Assembly: GCF_014698035.1 (NCBI RefSeq)
Contig: NZ_JACJSF010000032.1
Location: 24,138-88,137, forward strand
DNA length: 64,000 nucleotides
Source of the DNA: Desmonostoc muscorum FACHB-395
Lineage (GTDB): Bacteria > Cyanobacteriota > Cyanobacteriia > Cyanobacteriales > Nostocaceae
Direction of reading: 5' to 3'
Shown one piece after another: positions 17,701 through 26,141 of the stretch; position 1 is the stretch's first letter, and every line of letters begins with the position of its first letter. Under the pieces are notes generated by a model. The model did not search any database, was not told the origin of the DNA, and saw only the letters and a program-made list of their open reading frames with translations. Position numbers and translations under genes: made by a program.

Positions 17701-20599
17701 AATTGCAGAGAATATTGGCATAGTTCGCATAGCCGAAAGCAGAAGTCGATGTGTTACCGTACTGAATTGATAGTTTAACGGACAAAGTATTCAGCAATGG
17801 GTACAGCGCAGAGCCAGTGAGGTAAGCTGCTGGGCTGATGATATTGACAATTTTAAGAGTACCAAGTTTTTCTGCATCGGTCATTTCAGGCAAGTGAACC
17901 AAATCAGCGATTTCCCGATCTCCAATAAGTTCCTTAATCTGTTGGATTTCCTGTTGAATATCTGATGGTGTCGGTGTTTCAGGAAAGGTGACACCAAGCT
18001 GTTGTAAGATTGGTTGGGCGATCGCGATCGCTGATGTCAGTTTACTTTGGGAAATATGAGATTGAATTCTAACGCAGTAAACATTGACTTTTTCAGGTAA
18101 GGAGCGTGCCTGTTGAATAACAATATCAATGAACTGTTCCATCGCCTCAAAGTTACCATTTAGCATTGCCACTTCCGCAGCTAATTCATGCAAGGCGAGG
18201 GTCATTTCATACTGCTGCTGCCAAGTATTTTCTGCCAACAAAGACAATCCCACTGTCGCATATTCACGCGCTGCTTGATAGGCGGTTGAAGTTTTAGCTT
18301 TGCGACAGGCAATTAAATTGAGTTGGGCTAATTCTTCTCGTTCTGTTGGTTGGGTAATTAAAACAGTTCCGTGATTTAATTGATTGACGATTTCAAAAAT
18401 ACGGTCAACTCTAGCTTGTGCGGAAATCTGTTGTAGAAGCAGTTGTCCGATTTGGTAATGAGTCGCCTGTTTTTGGTCGTTGGGAATTAGGGAATAGGCT
18501 GCTTGTTGAACGCGATCGTGCAAAAATTTGTAGGTAACATTTTGAGAATTTTCTGAAGTAACGGCTTGACTTTCTGCCCCTACATAAAATTTATAAATAT
18601 CACCGATCGGTAAAATCAAACCTTCTTGCAATGCTTTCCATAGATTGGCTGCGGTTTCCACTTCTGAGTGTTCTGAAACAATTGCTAATGTTGCTAAATC
18701 AAAAGAGTTGCCAATACAAGTGGCTAACTTCAGAATATTCTGGGTTGCTAAGGGTAACTTCTCTAACTGCAACGCCATAAATTCTACAACATCATCGGTC
18801 AATGCTTGTTGATTAATTTTAGACAGATGGCATTGCCAACAGCCTAACTCCAAGTTAAACTGAATGAAATTTTCTTCGTGTAGGGCTTTGAGAAATTGGG
18901 TGGCAAAAAATGGGTTGCCTTTAGTTTTTTGATAGACTAATTGTGAAAGGGGTAATGCCAAATTTTCTGTACTTTTTAGGGTATCAGCGACTAATTGATT
19001 GATTTGGGATTGACTCAGGGGTGTTAAACTAATAGTATTAATGGCTGCTTGGTTTTTTTGAATTTCGCTCAAAGTCAGCATTAATGGATGGGCTGGATTG
19101 ACTTCGTTATCCCGATAAGCACCAATGATGAAAAGATGACCTGTATCAGCCATTAATAGCTGCATCAACTTTAATGATGCTGAATCTGCCCATTGCAAAT
19201 CATCTAAAAACATCACTAATGGATGTTCAGCACTGGTAAAAACTTGGGTAAACTTTTGGAACAATAAATTAAATCTATTTTGTGCGGCAGTTCCTGATAA
19301 TTCTATTGCGGCTGGTTGTTCGCCAATAATTCTTGATAATTCGGGGATAACTTCAATAATTACTTCTCCATTTTCTCCTACAGCCTCTAATATTTGGTTT
19401 CTCCATTGCTGAATATGTGCATCGCTTTCGCTTAACAATTGCCCCATTAAATCTCGGAAGGCTTGCACAAATGCACTGAAGGGAATATTCCGTTGAAATT
19501 GGTCGTATTTCCCTTTGATAAAATAACCCCGTTGCCGCACAATTGGTTTATGAACTTCGTTGACAACCGCAGTTTTACCAATACCCGAAAATCCAGCTAC
19601 CAGCATTATTTCTGTTGCACCAAGGCTAACTCTCTCAAATGCTTGCAGGAGAGTTGATACTTCGGCCTCTCGTCCATAGAGTTTATCAGGGATAATGAAG
19701 CGATCGCACACATCCCGTTGTGCAATCTCAAAAGCCTTTATAATATCAGTTTCTCGTAGCTGATGTAAACAATTTTCTAAATCAAATTTCAGCCCGAAAA
19801 CACTCTGATATCTGTCTTCAGCATTTTTCGCCATCAATTTGCTGACAATATCACAAAGGACTTGAGGAATCTCTTCCACCCTCTCCCTTAAATTGGGTGC
19901 TGCTTTAGCAATGTGGCAATGTACCATTTCCATCAGATCGTTTGATGAAAATGGTAACTTTCCTGTGAGTAATTCGTAAAAAGTTACACCTAAAGAATAG
20001 AAGTCACTGCGGTAGTCAATCCCTCGATTCATTCTTCCTGTTTGCTCTGGGGATATATAACTAAGTGTTCCTTCTAACACATTGGGATTGACTAGTGTTT
20101 GCGTTTCTCGTGGTAGTAAGGATGCAATACTAAAGTCAATTAATTTAATTTGTTTGGTTTGGGGATTAATTAAAATGTTGCTGGGTTTAATATCTTTATG
20201 AATAATCTGCTCTCGATAGAGAATATCTAAGGTATTGCAGAGTGCGATCGCTATTTCTAAAAACTCTTGTAGAGACGCGATATATTGCGTCTCTACAGAG
20301 GTGAAATAATCCTTTAAAGAAATGCCGCCAAAATCTTCCATTACCAGCGCATAGCCATTCTGATAGGGTTCTAAGCTGTAGGCGGCAATGATTAGAGGCG
20401 AGTTAAGATTTTTGGCGATGGTGTACTGATTACGAAATTGCACCAGTTCGCTGAAACTGGGATAAGGATTTTTCAGCAGTTTAATGACAACAGGTAATGA
20501 GTCATTCTCTCGATACCCTCGATAAACCAGGGTTCTGGAACCATTGTAGAGTTCTTGACTTAATTTATATCCGGGAATACTGATAAGAGTGCTAACCAT
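14738..20599 (-). CDS. Multidomain Ser/Thr kinase-ATPase-GAF-PAS-histidine kinase (HstK-type), paralogue 1
   Basis: A 1953-residue cytoplasmic signalling protein. Residues 10-285 are a Ser/Thr kinase (VIK Lys40, HKDIKPSN loop at 134-141, DFS at 155-157 replacing DFG, and the SPE of GTLSYISPEQTGR). Residues about 305-620 are an AAA ATPase with Walker A AGFSGIGKT (335-343) and Walker B LVMFLDDLQWAD. A long helical TPR-like region follows to about 1280, then a GAF domain near 1330-1490 (ENAGADKCVFMLL), a PAS domain near 1530-1640, and a histidine kinase with His1701 in GVAHEMNNPLGF, N-box NLLANAIDAL and G-boxes DNGQGMN and GTGLGLAIARQI. There is no receiver domain. The family includes Anabaena HstK and the iron-responsive Pkn41/Pkn42. 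Two short repeats are inserted in frame (see 15638 and 20268). The stimulus is unknown. Confidence 0.93.
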   Translation of the reverse strand: MVSTLISIPGYKLSQELYNGSRTLVYRGYRENDSLPVVIKLLKNPYPSFSELVQFRNQYTIAKNLNSPLIIAAYSLEPYQNGYALVMEDFGGISLKDYFTSVETQYIASLQEFLEIAIALCNTLDILYREQIIHKDIKPSNILINPQTKQIKLIDFSIASLLPRETQTLVNPNVLEGTLSYISPEQTGRMNRGIDYRSDFYSLGVTFYELLTGKLPFSSNDLMEMVHCHIAKAAPNLRERVEEIPQVLCDIVSKLMAKNAEDRYQSVFGLKFDLENCLHQLRETDIIKAFEIAQRDVCDRFIIPDKLYGREAEVSTLLQAFERVSLGATEIMLVAGFSGIGKTAVVNEVHKPIVRQRGYFIKGKYDQFQRNIPFSAFVQAFRDLMGQLLSESDAHIQQWRNQILEAVGENGEVIIEVIPELSRIIGEQPAAIELSGTAAQNRFNLLFQKFTQVFTSAEHPLVMFLDDLQWADSASLKLMQLLMADTGHLFIIGAYRDNEVNPAHPLMLTLSEIQKNQAAINTISLTPLSQSQINQLVADTLKSTENLALPLSQLVYQKTKGNPFFATQFLKALHEENFIQFNLELGCWQCHLSKINQQALTDDVVEFMALQLEKLPLATQNILKLATCIGNSFDLATLAIVSEHSEVETAANLWKALQEGLILPIGDIYKFYVGAESQAVTSENSQNVTYKFLHDRVQQAAYSLIPNDQKQATHYQIGQLLLQQISAQARVDRIFEIVNQLNHGTVLITQPTEREELAQLNLIACRKAKTSTAYQAAREYATVGLSLLAENTWQQQYEMTLALHELAAEVAMLNGNFEAMEQFIDIVIQQARSLPEKVNVYCVRIQSHISQSKLTSAIAIAQPILQQLGVTFPETPTPSDIQQEIQQIKELIGDREIADLVHLPEMTDAEKLGTLKIVNIISPAAYLTGSALYPLLNTLSVKLSIQYGNTSTSAFGYANYANILCNFFQVVDTGSQFASLALQIISKLDAKASKTDVLMMLGLFVVHRKSHIKETLPLLQEGYTTAIEFGNLVLAGYNGHSFCLNSFWSSQSLATLEQDICAYCHSLMQLNQLTTANYSRIYWQPVLNLLGLAEHTTLLSGKALEETEFLQQLQSAKDGYGLYIFHLYKLMLCFLFGEIEPAKNHAIEVRRYFMAGAGLVSEPVFYLYDSLLTLAQLNPQLDETSEALQGVIENQTKLQQWAYHAPMNYQHKVDLVEAEKCRVLGQKAEAIEFYDKAIALAKANEYTQEEALANELAAKFYLDWGRQRIAGDYMIEAYYAYARWGAKAKVADLEARYPQLLRPILEQTRSPLSTHETLFTLGSVTSTSSAISSSNVSLALDLATILKASHTISGEIELENLLSSLMTIVIENAGADKCVFMLLRDSRLLIKGSITTGSKPVVLQRIPIEDSQDIPHRLIYKVLHDKQTAVIVDASADRTLANDPYIIRQQPKSILCSPILHQAKLLGILYLENNLATGTFTSDRVELLNLLCAQAAISLENARLYERSLEYSQQLERSLNELSVAQSGLQASQQRLQLLVQQTPLAVIEWDTNFQVIDWNPAAERIFGYTKQEALGCQFQFIIPQTIQAQMERVSIDIISQEGGNYSINENVTKDGNIIICAWYNNSLVSADGELIGVASLADDITEQQAALRERKVAEAQLQQKAQELETALQNLQQAQLKIVQSEKMSALGNLVAGVAHEMNNPLGFIAASLKQAKPTLSEITEHLKLYQESFPNKSDEILDHAEEIDLDYSIEDLPKMIDSMSMACERLKNISTSLRTFSRADQDYKVPFNIHQGIDSTILILKHRLKANEQRPAIEVVTNYGNLPQIECFPGQLNQVFMNLLANAIDALDEFNTGQSFEEIKANTNCITITTSVENNLVRIAITDNGQGMNDQVKSKIFDHLFTTKAVGKGTGLGLAIARQIVEETHGGKLSCSSVIGEGTVFVIELPV
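15638..15658 (-). repeat. 21-bp in-frame insert in kinase 1 (weaker relative of the GCGAT/CGC element)
   Basis: On the coding strand the segment CAGCAAGCTGCGCTACGCGA plus one A separates ACGGAA from CGCAAA and encodes QQAALRE (residues 1648-1654). It splits the usual PAS exit motif DIT-E-RK-x-AE. The GCGCTACGC core and the following CGC resemble the better-defined copies at 21421, 33562, 38503, 56715 and 61194, but the left flank is CGGAA, not GCGAT. Confidence 0.5.
20268..20297. repeat. 30-bp palindromic repeat inside the kinase 1 coding region
   Basis: Arms TGTAGAGACGC and GCGTCTCTACA flank a near-symmetric GATATATT centre. The same arm (TTGTAGAGACGTAGCA) makes the intergenic palindrome at 30661-30693, so this is a dispersed repeat. 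Here it is translated as part of TSVETQYIASLQ (residues 100-111), in a loop of the Ser/Thr kinase N-lobe where the paralogue at 33459-39845 is four residues shorter. Confidence 0.75.
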
Positions 20600-20847
20600 G
20601 CTGTTGAATCCTCATTCTTTGTGGATCTAGTGTTCCCGAATCAGCGAGGTTGTCAAAGGACAGCAGCAGAAATTTATACTGGAATTTCAATGAGAAATTC
20701 TTTACTCTCACCCAGAACCAAGTTAAAATTCTCTCTTTTGGTCTGGGGAAAGGTTAAAGGGCAATGGGGAAAAGGAAATTCAAACCCTTTCCCCTTTTCC
20801 CCAAAACCCGAAAAGTATTGCACTATGTGTTTTCTGTTTGATTTCTA

Positions 20848-20939
20848 GCCAGTTGTGGTGAAGCGGTGACGCTTGCTCTGCTTGTTTACTGCATCCACCA
20901 TTTAAGGTAGTTTACAGAGCGTGAGCGTCAACAACTGGC
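20848..20939. repeat. 92-bp imperfect inverted-repeat element
   Basis: Outer arms GCCAGTTGT (20848-20856) and ACAACTGGC (20931-20939) are exact reverse complements. Inner arms GACGCTTGCTCTG and CAGAGCGTGAGCGTC also pair, with an unpaired centre of about 30 bp. It has no coding capacity and resembles a MITE or a REP-type hairpin upstream of the kinase 1 gene. Confidence 0.6.
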
Positions 20940-21420
20940 CATTGGGTGGGATTTTTGAGACGGGAATCGATCCCTTGTAGAAGTTTCTCAATGTCCCAGT
21001 AACCCTGCTGATATATCAATTAAAACTGGAATAGAAAAATTTTGGATGCCAAATTGCCAAAAGCACTCAATCAATTTTGATTAGGGTAAACATAGACGTT
21101 TTTATACAATAAAAAACGCCCCAGATTCCCTCTAGAGCGACTTTGCAGTAGTTATTTTGACTCAGAATTATATCAAAAAGTGATGCAGAGCTTTATATAT
21201 AGGAAGTTTAGTACGCCCTCTTGTTCAATTGGGGTTCTGGCAAATCCGGTTAATTTGCATTTTTATAATTTTTCCTGAATGAATGTCCTGTTTTCCCTTT
21301 TTACCTGCTGTAGATGTGATTAGAAACGCAAGGATTATTGGGGAGAATTCTTTGAGCATCGAAAACGACGGTCGCGGCAGTGGCAGGAATTGTTATAGCT
21401 TTTGTATTAGTTTATAGATA

Positions 21421-21449
21421 GCGTAGGCGCAGAACGCCTTCGACATCGC
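21421..21449 (-). repeat. 29-bp element: GCGAT + 21 bp + CGC (intergenic copy)
   Basis: Read on the minus strand, GCGAT is followed by a 21-bp insert starting GTCGAAGGCGTT and ending GCGCCTA, then CGC. Removing the insert restores the HIP1 octamer GCGATCGC. Other copies are at 33562, 38503, 56715 and 61194. It lies about 70 bp beyond the stop of the ABC ATPase gene. Confidence 0.75.
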
Positions 21450-21519
21450 TATCAGCTCGTGAAGTTTCCTTATTTAAAGTGGTGTTATGTTGAATGGGGG
21501 CAAGAGTGATTAAAGATGG

Positions 21520-22248
21520 TTAATGTCTTTTACCTGCTCCCAGATATAGTTCACCCACTTTAGGATCGTTCAACAGTTCTTGACCAAGGCCCGAGATAGC
21601 ATCGCGCCCAGACTCCAGTACATAGCCGCGATCAGCCATCTCTAAGGCTTTACGGGCATTTTGTTCTACTAATACGATCGCAGTTCCCGCCTGATTAATT
21701 TGTTTAATCTGCTCAAATACTTGTGTCACTAAGATCGGGGATAAAGCAGCAGATGGTTCATCCAAAATCAGCAAACTAGGTTCCAACATTAAAGCTTTAC
21801 CCATCGCTAGCATCTGGCGTTCTCCTCCAGAGAGAGTACCAGCCCGTTGACGACGGCGATCGCTCAGTTTGGGGAACATGGTAAATATTTTATCTTTAAT
21901 TGGTTTCAGAGGAACATTAAGTACAAAAGCACCCATCTCCAAGTTCTCTTCAACACTGAGAGAGGGGAAAACATTGGCGATTTGCGGTACATAGCACATT
22001 CCTCGTTGAACAATTTCATTGGACTTTAGCCCCACGATATTTTCACCTTTGAAGGTAATTGTGCCTGTGTGGGGGATCAAAAGTCCAAAAATTGCTTTTG
22101 CCAAAGTAGATTTACCTGCACCGTTGGGGCCAATCACTGTTACCAATTCTCCTGGGGCAACCAGGAAATTCACACCTTGCAGGATATCTACATCTTTGAT
22201 GTATCCAGCATGGACATTCTGAACATCTAGTAAATAGTCATTTGTCAT
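21520..22248 (-). CDS. natE: ABC transporter ATP-binding protein, LivF/NatE type (amino-acid uptake)
   Basis: A 242-residue ATPase with Walker A GPNGAGKST (about 39-47), Q-loop, signature LSGGERQM near 140, Walker B LLILDEPSAALSP and the switch His region replaced by the LivF-typical VEQNARKALEMADRGYVLE. LivF-type ATPases energise branched-chain or neutral amino-acid uptake at the inner membrane. It has no permease or binding-protein neighbour. In Anabaena the N-I neutral amino-acid transporter has its NatE ATPase encoded away from natA-D, so an isolated natE fits that pattern; the symbol is by analogy. The start ATG 22248 is followed upstream by a tandem TCATTTG run. Confidence 0.85.
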   Translation of the reverse strand: MTNDYLLDVQNVHAGYIKDVDILQGVNFLVAPGELVTVIGPNGAGKSTLAKAIFGLLIPHTGTITFKGENIVGLKSNEIVQRGMCYVPQIANVFPSLSVEENLEMGAFVLNVPLKPIKDKIFTMFPKLSDRRRQRAGTLSGGERQMLAMGKALMLEPSLLILDEPSAALSPILVTQVFEQIKQINQAGTAIVLVEQNARKALEMADRGYVLESGRDAISGLGQELLNDPKVGELYLGAGKRH

Positions 22249-22551
22249 TTGTCATTTGTCATTTGTAGTTTGTCATTGGTCAAAAAGAGTAAAAGGGGCA
22301 GAAAGTGGGGAGCAGTGGGAGAAACCCATAAATTAAATTTATGGGCTTGAGGCAAGGATGTATTATTTCTTGTGGCACTTTCCGCTCAAAATAAATATTT
22401 TTACTTTTGAGAATAAATAAATTTATTTGCTCTGAAACCCTTGTATCAGTATATTTCCAGTATCTTCCCCCTGCCCACTTCCCTCTGCTCGCCTGCCTCT
22501 TCAGTCAACAGTCAAGTCAAAAAATAACTATTGACTGTTGACTATGGACTA
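22249..22551. other. 303-bp gap with simple repeats and a 21-bp palindrome
   Basis: Next to the ABC ATPase start lie tandem TCATTTG/TTGTCAT units (22240-22280). At 22325-22345 CCCATAAATT and AATTTATGGG form a perfect palindrome around one A. Further right is a CCCTGCC/GCCTCTTC-rich stretch and a short repeat of TTGACTGT/AACAGTCAA. It separates two minus-strand genes. I see no gene and no clear promoter. Confidence 0.6.
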
Positions 22552-22776
22552 TTACGGAGTTTTTTGCAACTCCGGTCGTTCTTCTGCCAGAATCGCCCCT
22601 TCTACTGGGCAAACTTGGAGACATATACCACAGTCGATGCAAGTGGCAAAGTCAATCCAGTACCAATCTGTTCCCTTGGCATTTTTGCCTGGGCCATCAT
22701 GAATACAAGCTACTGGACAGGCATCTACGCAGTCAGCTACGCCTTCACAGACTTCTGTAACAATTGTGTGCGGCAT
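22552..22776 (-). CDS. Two-[4Fe-4S] (bacterial-type) ferredoxin
   Basis: A 74-residue ferredoxin with two cysteine clusters. The first is VCEGVADCVDACPVACI, in which the first two cysteines are five residues apart in place of the usual two; the second is the canonical CIDCGICLQVCP. The insert KNAKGTDWYWIDFA separates them. This layout is known for cyanobacterial and chlorobial 2x[4Fe-4S] or [3Fe-4S]/[4Fe-4S] ferredoxins, which act as cytoplasmic low-potential electron carriers. The partner enzyme cannot be deduced. It lies downstream of hisZ on the same strand with a 184-bp gap that contains simple repeats, so it is probably transcribed on its own. Confidence 0.9.
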   Translation of the reverse strand: MPHTIVTEVCEGVADCVDACPVACIHDGPGKNAKGTDWYWIDFATCIDCGICLQVCPVEGAILAEERPELQKTP

Positions 22777-22853
22777 TTTCTCGATTCCCTCTTTTCTGTA
22801 TCGGCTATTTCTAGCCTAGCAGGGGAGGCTGGGGAGTAGGGAGCAGGGGACGA

Positions 22854-22887
22854 GGGGGACAAGGGGACAAGGGGACAAGGGGACAAG
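22854..22887. repeat. GGGGACAA short tandem repeat
   Basis: Four 8-bp GGGGACAA units follow each other in the gap between hisZ and the ferredoxin gene, followed by a related CCCCTTGT run near 22913-22945. Simple repeats of this kind are typical of Nostoc intergenic DNA. Confidence 0.7.
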
Positions 22888-22960
22888 AGGTGAGAACTTG
22901 AAACAAGTCTTTCCCCTTGTCCCCAATTCTCCTTGTCCCCTTGTCCTCTTCCCAACTCAC

Positions 22961-24172
22961 TTAACGCAATGACTCAATTTTGGGTGAACCATCAGCTTTA
23001 ATCCAAGCAATTTGGGCTATGCTGCGATCGCGTGCATATTGGCGAATAGCGTCTGCATCCCTTCCCCCTAAATCAATTTCTACCCGCACTAAATGGGTGG
23101 AATCTCTAAGTTTTTGCGCGTAGGCAAAGGCAGGGGCGTTAGCACTCGCCGTCTCTGGTACTACTAACCAGTTACTCGCTGGGGTTACTTGCGGTAATTG
23201 TTGAGTAGATAACAAAATTTGGTATAAATCTTCGATATTGAGTCCAAAACCAATTCCGGGTATATTTTCTCCTTGGGGATGATATAGACCCAAAAGCTGG
23301 TCGTAGCGACCACCACGCCCTAAAACTCTGGCTTGAGATTCGGTGTCGTTGACAACTTCAAAGACAATACCAGTGTAGTAATCTATGGTCTGGATCAGGC
23401 TGAGATCGAGGATTAAGGGGAATTTTTTCTCTGATTCTAGTAATTCTACTAGGGATTTGAGGTTATTCACTGCCTCTCGCTGTTCTTCGTCTAGATCCAA
23501 ACTACTAACTTTTTGTAACACGTCTGCACTGGGGCCGCGCAAATCCAGCATGATTCTGGCGCGATCGCGTAGTTTGTCACTCAAGGGTAAAGTATCTATG
23601 GTAATGCGGTCGAGATGAGCGATCGCACTGCGAACTTTATCCTGTAAATTAGCCGGAAATGCACTCAGGAGCGATCGCGTAATTCCCGCTTCACCTAAAA
23701 TTAAGTGCCATTGTCGCAAACCTAATGCTGCTAAACAATCCGCGATTAGCAGCAGTACTTCCGCATTCGCCAGCAATCCGCCAGCACCTAACAATTCCAC
23801 CCCAGCTTGATAAAACTCTTGCTGGCGATTATGCCTACTTTCCCACGTGCGGCGAAACACATTGGCGTTGTAGTACAACCGTTGCGGATAAGTTGCATTT
23901 GCCATGCGAGTGACAACAGTACGAGCAATGGATGCTGTTAATTCTGGACGTAGCCCTAATTCATCATCTTCGCCATTTTGTAGTTGAATCACCATCTGGC
24001 GCTGAATTGCTTCCCCTGCCATCAAGGTATCCATACGCTCTAAAGTTGAGGTGATAATCCTGTGATATCCCCAACGATGAAACACCTGCTGTAACCGATC
24101 TTCAATCCAGCGTTTTTTCTCCACATCCAAGGGCAATAAATCCCTGGCACCCGATGCTGGTTGATACACCAT
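22961..24172 (-). CDS. hisZ: ATP phosphoribosyltransferase regulatory subunit HisZ
   Basis: A 403-residue histidyl-tRNA-synthetase-like protein without the tRNA-binding domain. It shows GARDLLPLDVEKKRWIEDRL at the N-terminus, the motif-2 region RPELTASIARTV, and NVFRRTWESRHNRQQEFYQAG where true synthetases have FR.E, plus the C-terminal YYTGIVFEVV and GGRYDQLLGLY segments. HisZ pairs with the short-form HisG to make the first enzyme of histidine biosynthesis, ATP phosphoribosyltransferase. No hisG lies in this window. The start ATG overlaps the stop of the upstream J-domain gene by one base (TAATG), indicating translational coupling. Confidence 0.9.
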   Translation of the reverse strand: MVYQPASGARDLLPLDVEKKRWIEDRLQQVFHRWGYHRIITSTLERMDTLMAGEAIQRQMVIQLQNGEDDELGLRPELTASIARTVVTRMANATYPQRLYYNANVFRRTWESRHNRQQEFYQAGVELLGAGGLLANAEVLLLIADCLAALGLRQWHLILGEAGITRSLLSAFPANLQDKVRSAIAHLDRITIDTLPLSDKLRDRARIMLDLRGPSADVLQKVSSLDLDEEQREAVNNLKSLVELLESEKKFPLILDLSLIQTIDYYTGIVFEVVNDTESQARVLGRGGRYDQLLGLYHPQGENIPGIGFGLNIEDLYQILLSTQQLPQVTPASNWLVVPETASANAPAFAYAQKLRDSTHLVRVEIDLGGRDADAIRQYARDRSIAQIAWIKADGSPKIESLR

Positions 24173-25140
24173 TATTTTTTCTTCCCACCAAACAAACCAC
24201 CGAACAAACCACCACTACCAGATTTATCTGGTTGCTTATCTCCATTATTGGCGGATGAAGTCACCTTATGATCGCTAGGGTGTTGTGCTAATGCCTTATC
24301 TATTTTAGGTTTCCATTGCAGAGCCATTTCGTCACTGGGATCTAGCTTTAAAGCGTTTTCAAAGTGGATTTTTGCCATTTTTAGCTGATTTTGCCTCAAA
24401 TACACCATTGCAATCAAGCTATGACAGCGACTATTTTTAGGTTCTAGCTTCAGGGCATCTTGCAACTCTACTTTGGCTTGGGCAAATTGGTTTTTGTCAA
24501 TCAAAGATTGAGCGCGACGAACATACTGTTCTACAACCGTGTCTTCTTTTGGTGGCGCTGGTGCTGGTGCTGGTTCTGGGAGTGTATTTTTTGGTGTACT
24601 TGGTTGAGGTGTAACTGATTGAACTTTGGGTTGAGCAGGTGGCGGCGGCGCGGCGGATGTTTTGCTTGCACTCCGCATTAAATAGACTAAATTCAACTCA
24701 CTAATTTGGGCAAGGACTTGCTGCACTTGGTCTAAAGAATCATATTGGCTTTGAGCTAGTTTAGCGATCGCACTTTTATAGACATGATCGAAATTAGGCG
24801 ACTTAGCTAACTCTTTAGCCAAATCGGTGGTGAGAGTTAACGAAGCAGACTCTTGTAACAAGCGCTTGCCGATTTGCGACAAAATTAAAATATATTCCGT
24901 GCGAGTGCGATCGCCAACAAGTTTTTCGTAAGCCGGGTTAACCAACTTTGATAACAATTCGTTTCCTAGCTGTTTTTGTTCATCACTTTCAGTAAACCTA
25001 CTATCCGGGTGTAAGCGGCGGGCAATTTGGAGATAGCGTTTCCGAATCTCTTTGACATCCGCATCAACTGGAACGCACAATATTGCGTGATGATCTATGA
25101 AATCATATTTAAATAATCCACGATCTATTTTGAAAGACAT
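24172..25140 (-). CDS. J-domain protein with C-terminal TPR repeats
   Basis: From ATG 25140 the protein has 322 residues; a GTG at 25158 would add six. Residues 15-85 form a J domain with the HPD motif in RRLHPDSRF, so it can stimulate an Hsp70 (DnaK) partner. A proline-rich linker (PAPAPAPPKED) near 195 leads to two or three TPR units (AQSLIDKNQFAQAKVELQDA, AMVYLRQNQLKMAKIHFENA). The tail ends in GGLFGGLFGGKKK. The lack of a G/F-rich and zinc-finger region separates it from DnaJ itself. It is coupled to hisZ by a one-base overlap, though the functional link is not obvious. Confidence 0.85.
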   Translation of the reverse strand: MSFKIDRGLFKYDFIDHHAILCVPVDADVKEIRKRYLQIARRLHPDSRFTESDEQKQLGNELLSKLVNPAYEKLVGDRTRTEYILILSQIGKRLLQESASLTLTTDLAKELAKSPNFDHVYKSAIAKLAQSQYDSLDQVQQVLAQISELNLVYLMRSASKTSAAPPPPAQPKVQSVTPQPSTPKNTLPEPAPAPAPPKEDTVVEQYVRRAQSLIDKNQFAQAKVELQDALKLEPKNSRCHSLIAMVYLRQNQLKMAKIHFENALKLDPSDEMALQWKPKIDKALAQHPSDHKVTSSANNGDKQPDKSGSGGLFGGLFGGKKK

Positions 25141-25220
25141 ATAGACTTTTTGCACCAAAGGAGCAGTTAGATTCCTTTTAGTTTACCCAAAGTCGAAGGG
25201 AAAGCCCCCACCTCCACGTG

Positions 25221-26033
25221 CTATACCCAGGCTGATAGTGGCGGAACCTGTAACAGTTCGTTACTTAGGGAGTCGTGAATATAACCATTTGTGGCCAGAA
25301 TTCTACCTGACTCAATTTTGACAGGAGTGCCATTGTATGAGGTGACTTTACCCCCGGCTTCTTGCAGCAAAATTATCCCGGCGGCAATATCCCAAGGAGA
25401 AAGCCCTCGTTCCCAGTAACCATCGACACGCCCACAGGCAACATAAGCCAAATCTAGCGATGCTGAACCGCTACGTCTAACCCCTTGCGTAAGGTGGGTA
25501 AGGTGACTAAATTCTGCGTAGTTGTTATCAGAGGTTTCACGGCGATCGTAGGCAAATCCAGTTACTAGTAGGCTTTTACTCAGTTCAGATGTTGCCGAAA
25601 CATTGATAGGACGACGGTTTCGCGTTGCTCCCAAGCCAGTAGCCGCACTAAATAGCTCATTGTGGAAGGGGTCATAAATTACACCCACTTCTGGAACGCC
25701 ATTAATTAACAGCCCAATGGAAACTGCAAAAAACGGGTATTGATGGGCGTAGTTGGTTGTGCCATCTAAAGGATCTATTGCCCAGAGGTATTCATTTTCT
25801 TGATTACCTAATTTGCCTGATTCTTCAGCGAGGATAGAGTGCTGGGGAAAATGGCGACGCAAAATTTCTAAAATCAACTCTTCTGAAGCTTTATCAGCAG
25901 CCGTAACTAAATCACCAGGGCGACCTTTTTCAATAATTGCGTCTTCTAACTTACCCAAGTAACCTTGCAAAATAGCACCAGCAGCTAAGGCCGCTTCTGT
26001 AGCAATATCTAGAAAAATTTGTATATTTGTCAT
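25221..26033 (-). CDS. Inositol monophosphatase family protein
   Basis: A 270-residue enzyme with all IMPase metal motifs: SILAEESG (metal site 1), WAIDPLDGTTNYAHQYPFFA (sites 1-2) and the C-terminal LSPWDIAAGIILLQEAGG. The family hydrolyses inositol 1-phosphate, fructose-1,6-bisphosphate or related phosphates with Mg2+ in the cytoplasm; the substrate cannot be told from sequence. Length and motif spacing are normal. It is followed 80 bp later by the J-domain gene on the same strand and may share a transcript with it. The start ATG 26033 is preceded by TTGTCATT simple repeats. Confidence 0.92.
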   Translation of the reverse strand: MTNIQIFLDIATEAALAAGAILQGYLGKLEDAIIEKGRPGDLVTAADKASEELILEILRRHFPQHSILAEESGKLGNQENEYLWAIDPLDGTTNYAHQYPFFAVSIGLLINGVPEVGVIYDPFHNELFSAATGLGATRNRRPINVSATSELSKSLLVTGFAYDRRETSDNNYAEFSHLTHLTQGVRRSGSASLDLAYVACGRVDGYWERGLSPWDIAAGIILLQEAGGKVTSYNGTPVKIESGRILATNGYIHDSLSNELLQVPPLSAWV

Positions 26034-26141
26034 TTGTTATTGGTCATTTGTCATTGATTACTTCTTCACTTACTTACTTCCCTACTCTCACCCTCAGCAC
26101 GGGCTAAACGCCCCGCTACCGCTAACAGCACTCAGCACTCA

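Larger units (their letters stand above)
20600..21519. other. 920-bp gene-free region between kinase 1 and the ABC ATPase gene
   Basis: This region should carry the promoter of kinase 1 (reading left). I see no credible gene in it. It contains a poly-purine/pyrimidine stretch near 20750-20810, the hairpin element at 20848-20939, an AT-rich stretch with several direct T-tracts near 21060-21260, and a 21-bp mobile repeat at 21421-21449. A short T-arm-like segment (GGGATCGATTCCC on the minus strand near 20965) is not part of a foldable tRNA. Confidence 0.6.

Noticed and set aside
20945..21010. Possible tRNA on the minus strand (T-arm-like GGGATCGATTCCC)
   Set aside because: No matching acceptor stem, D-arm or anticodon stem could be folded around it.
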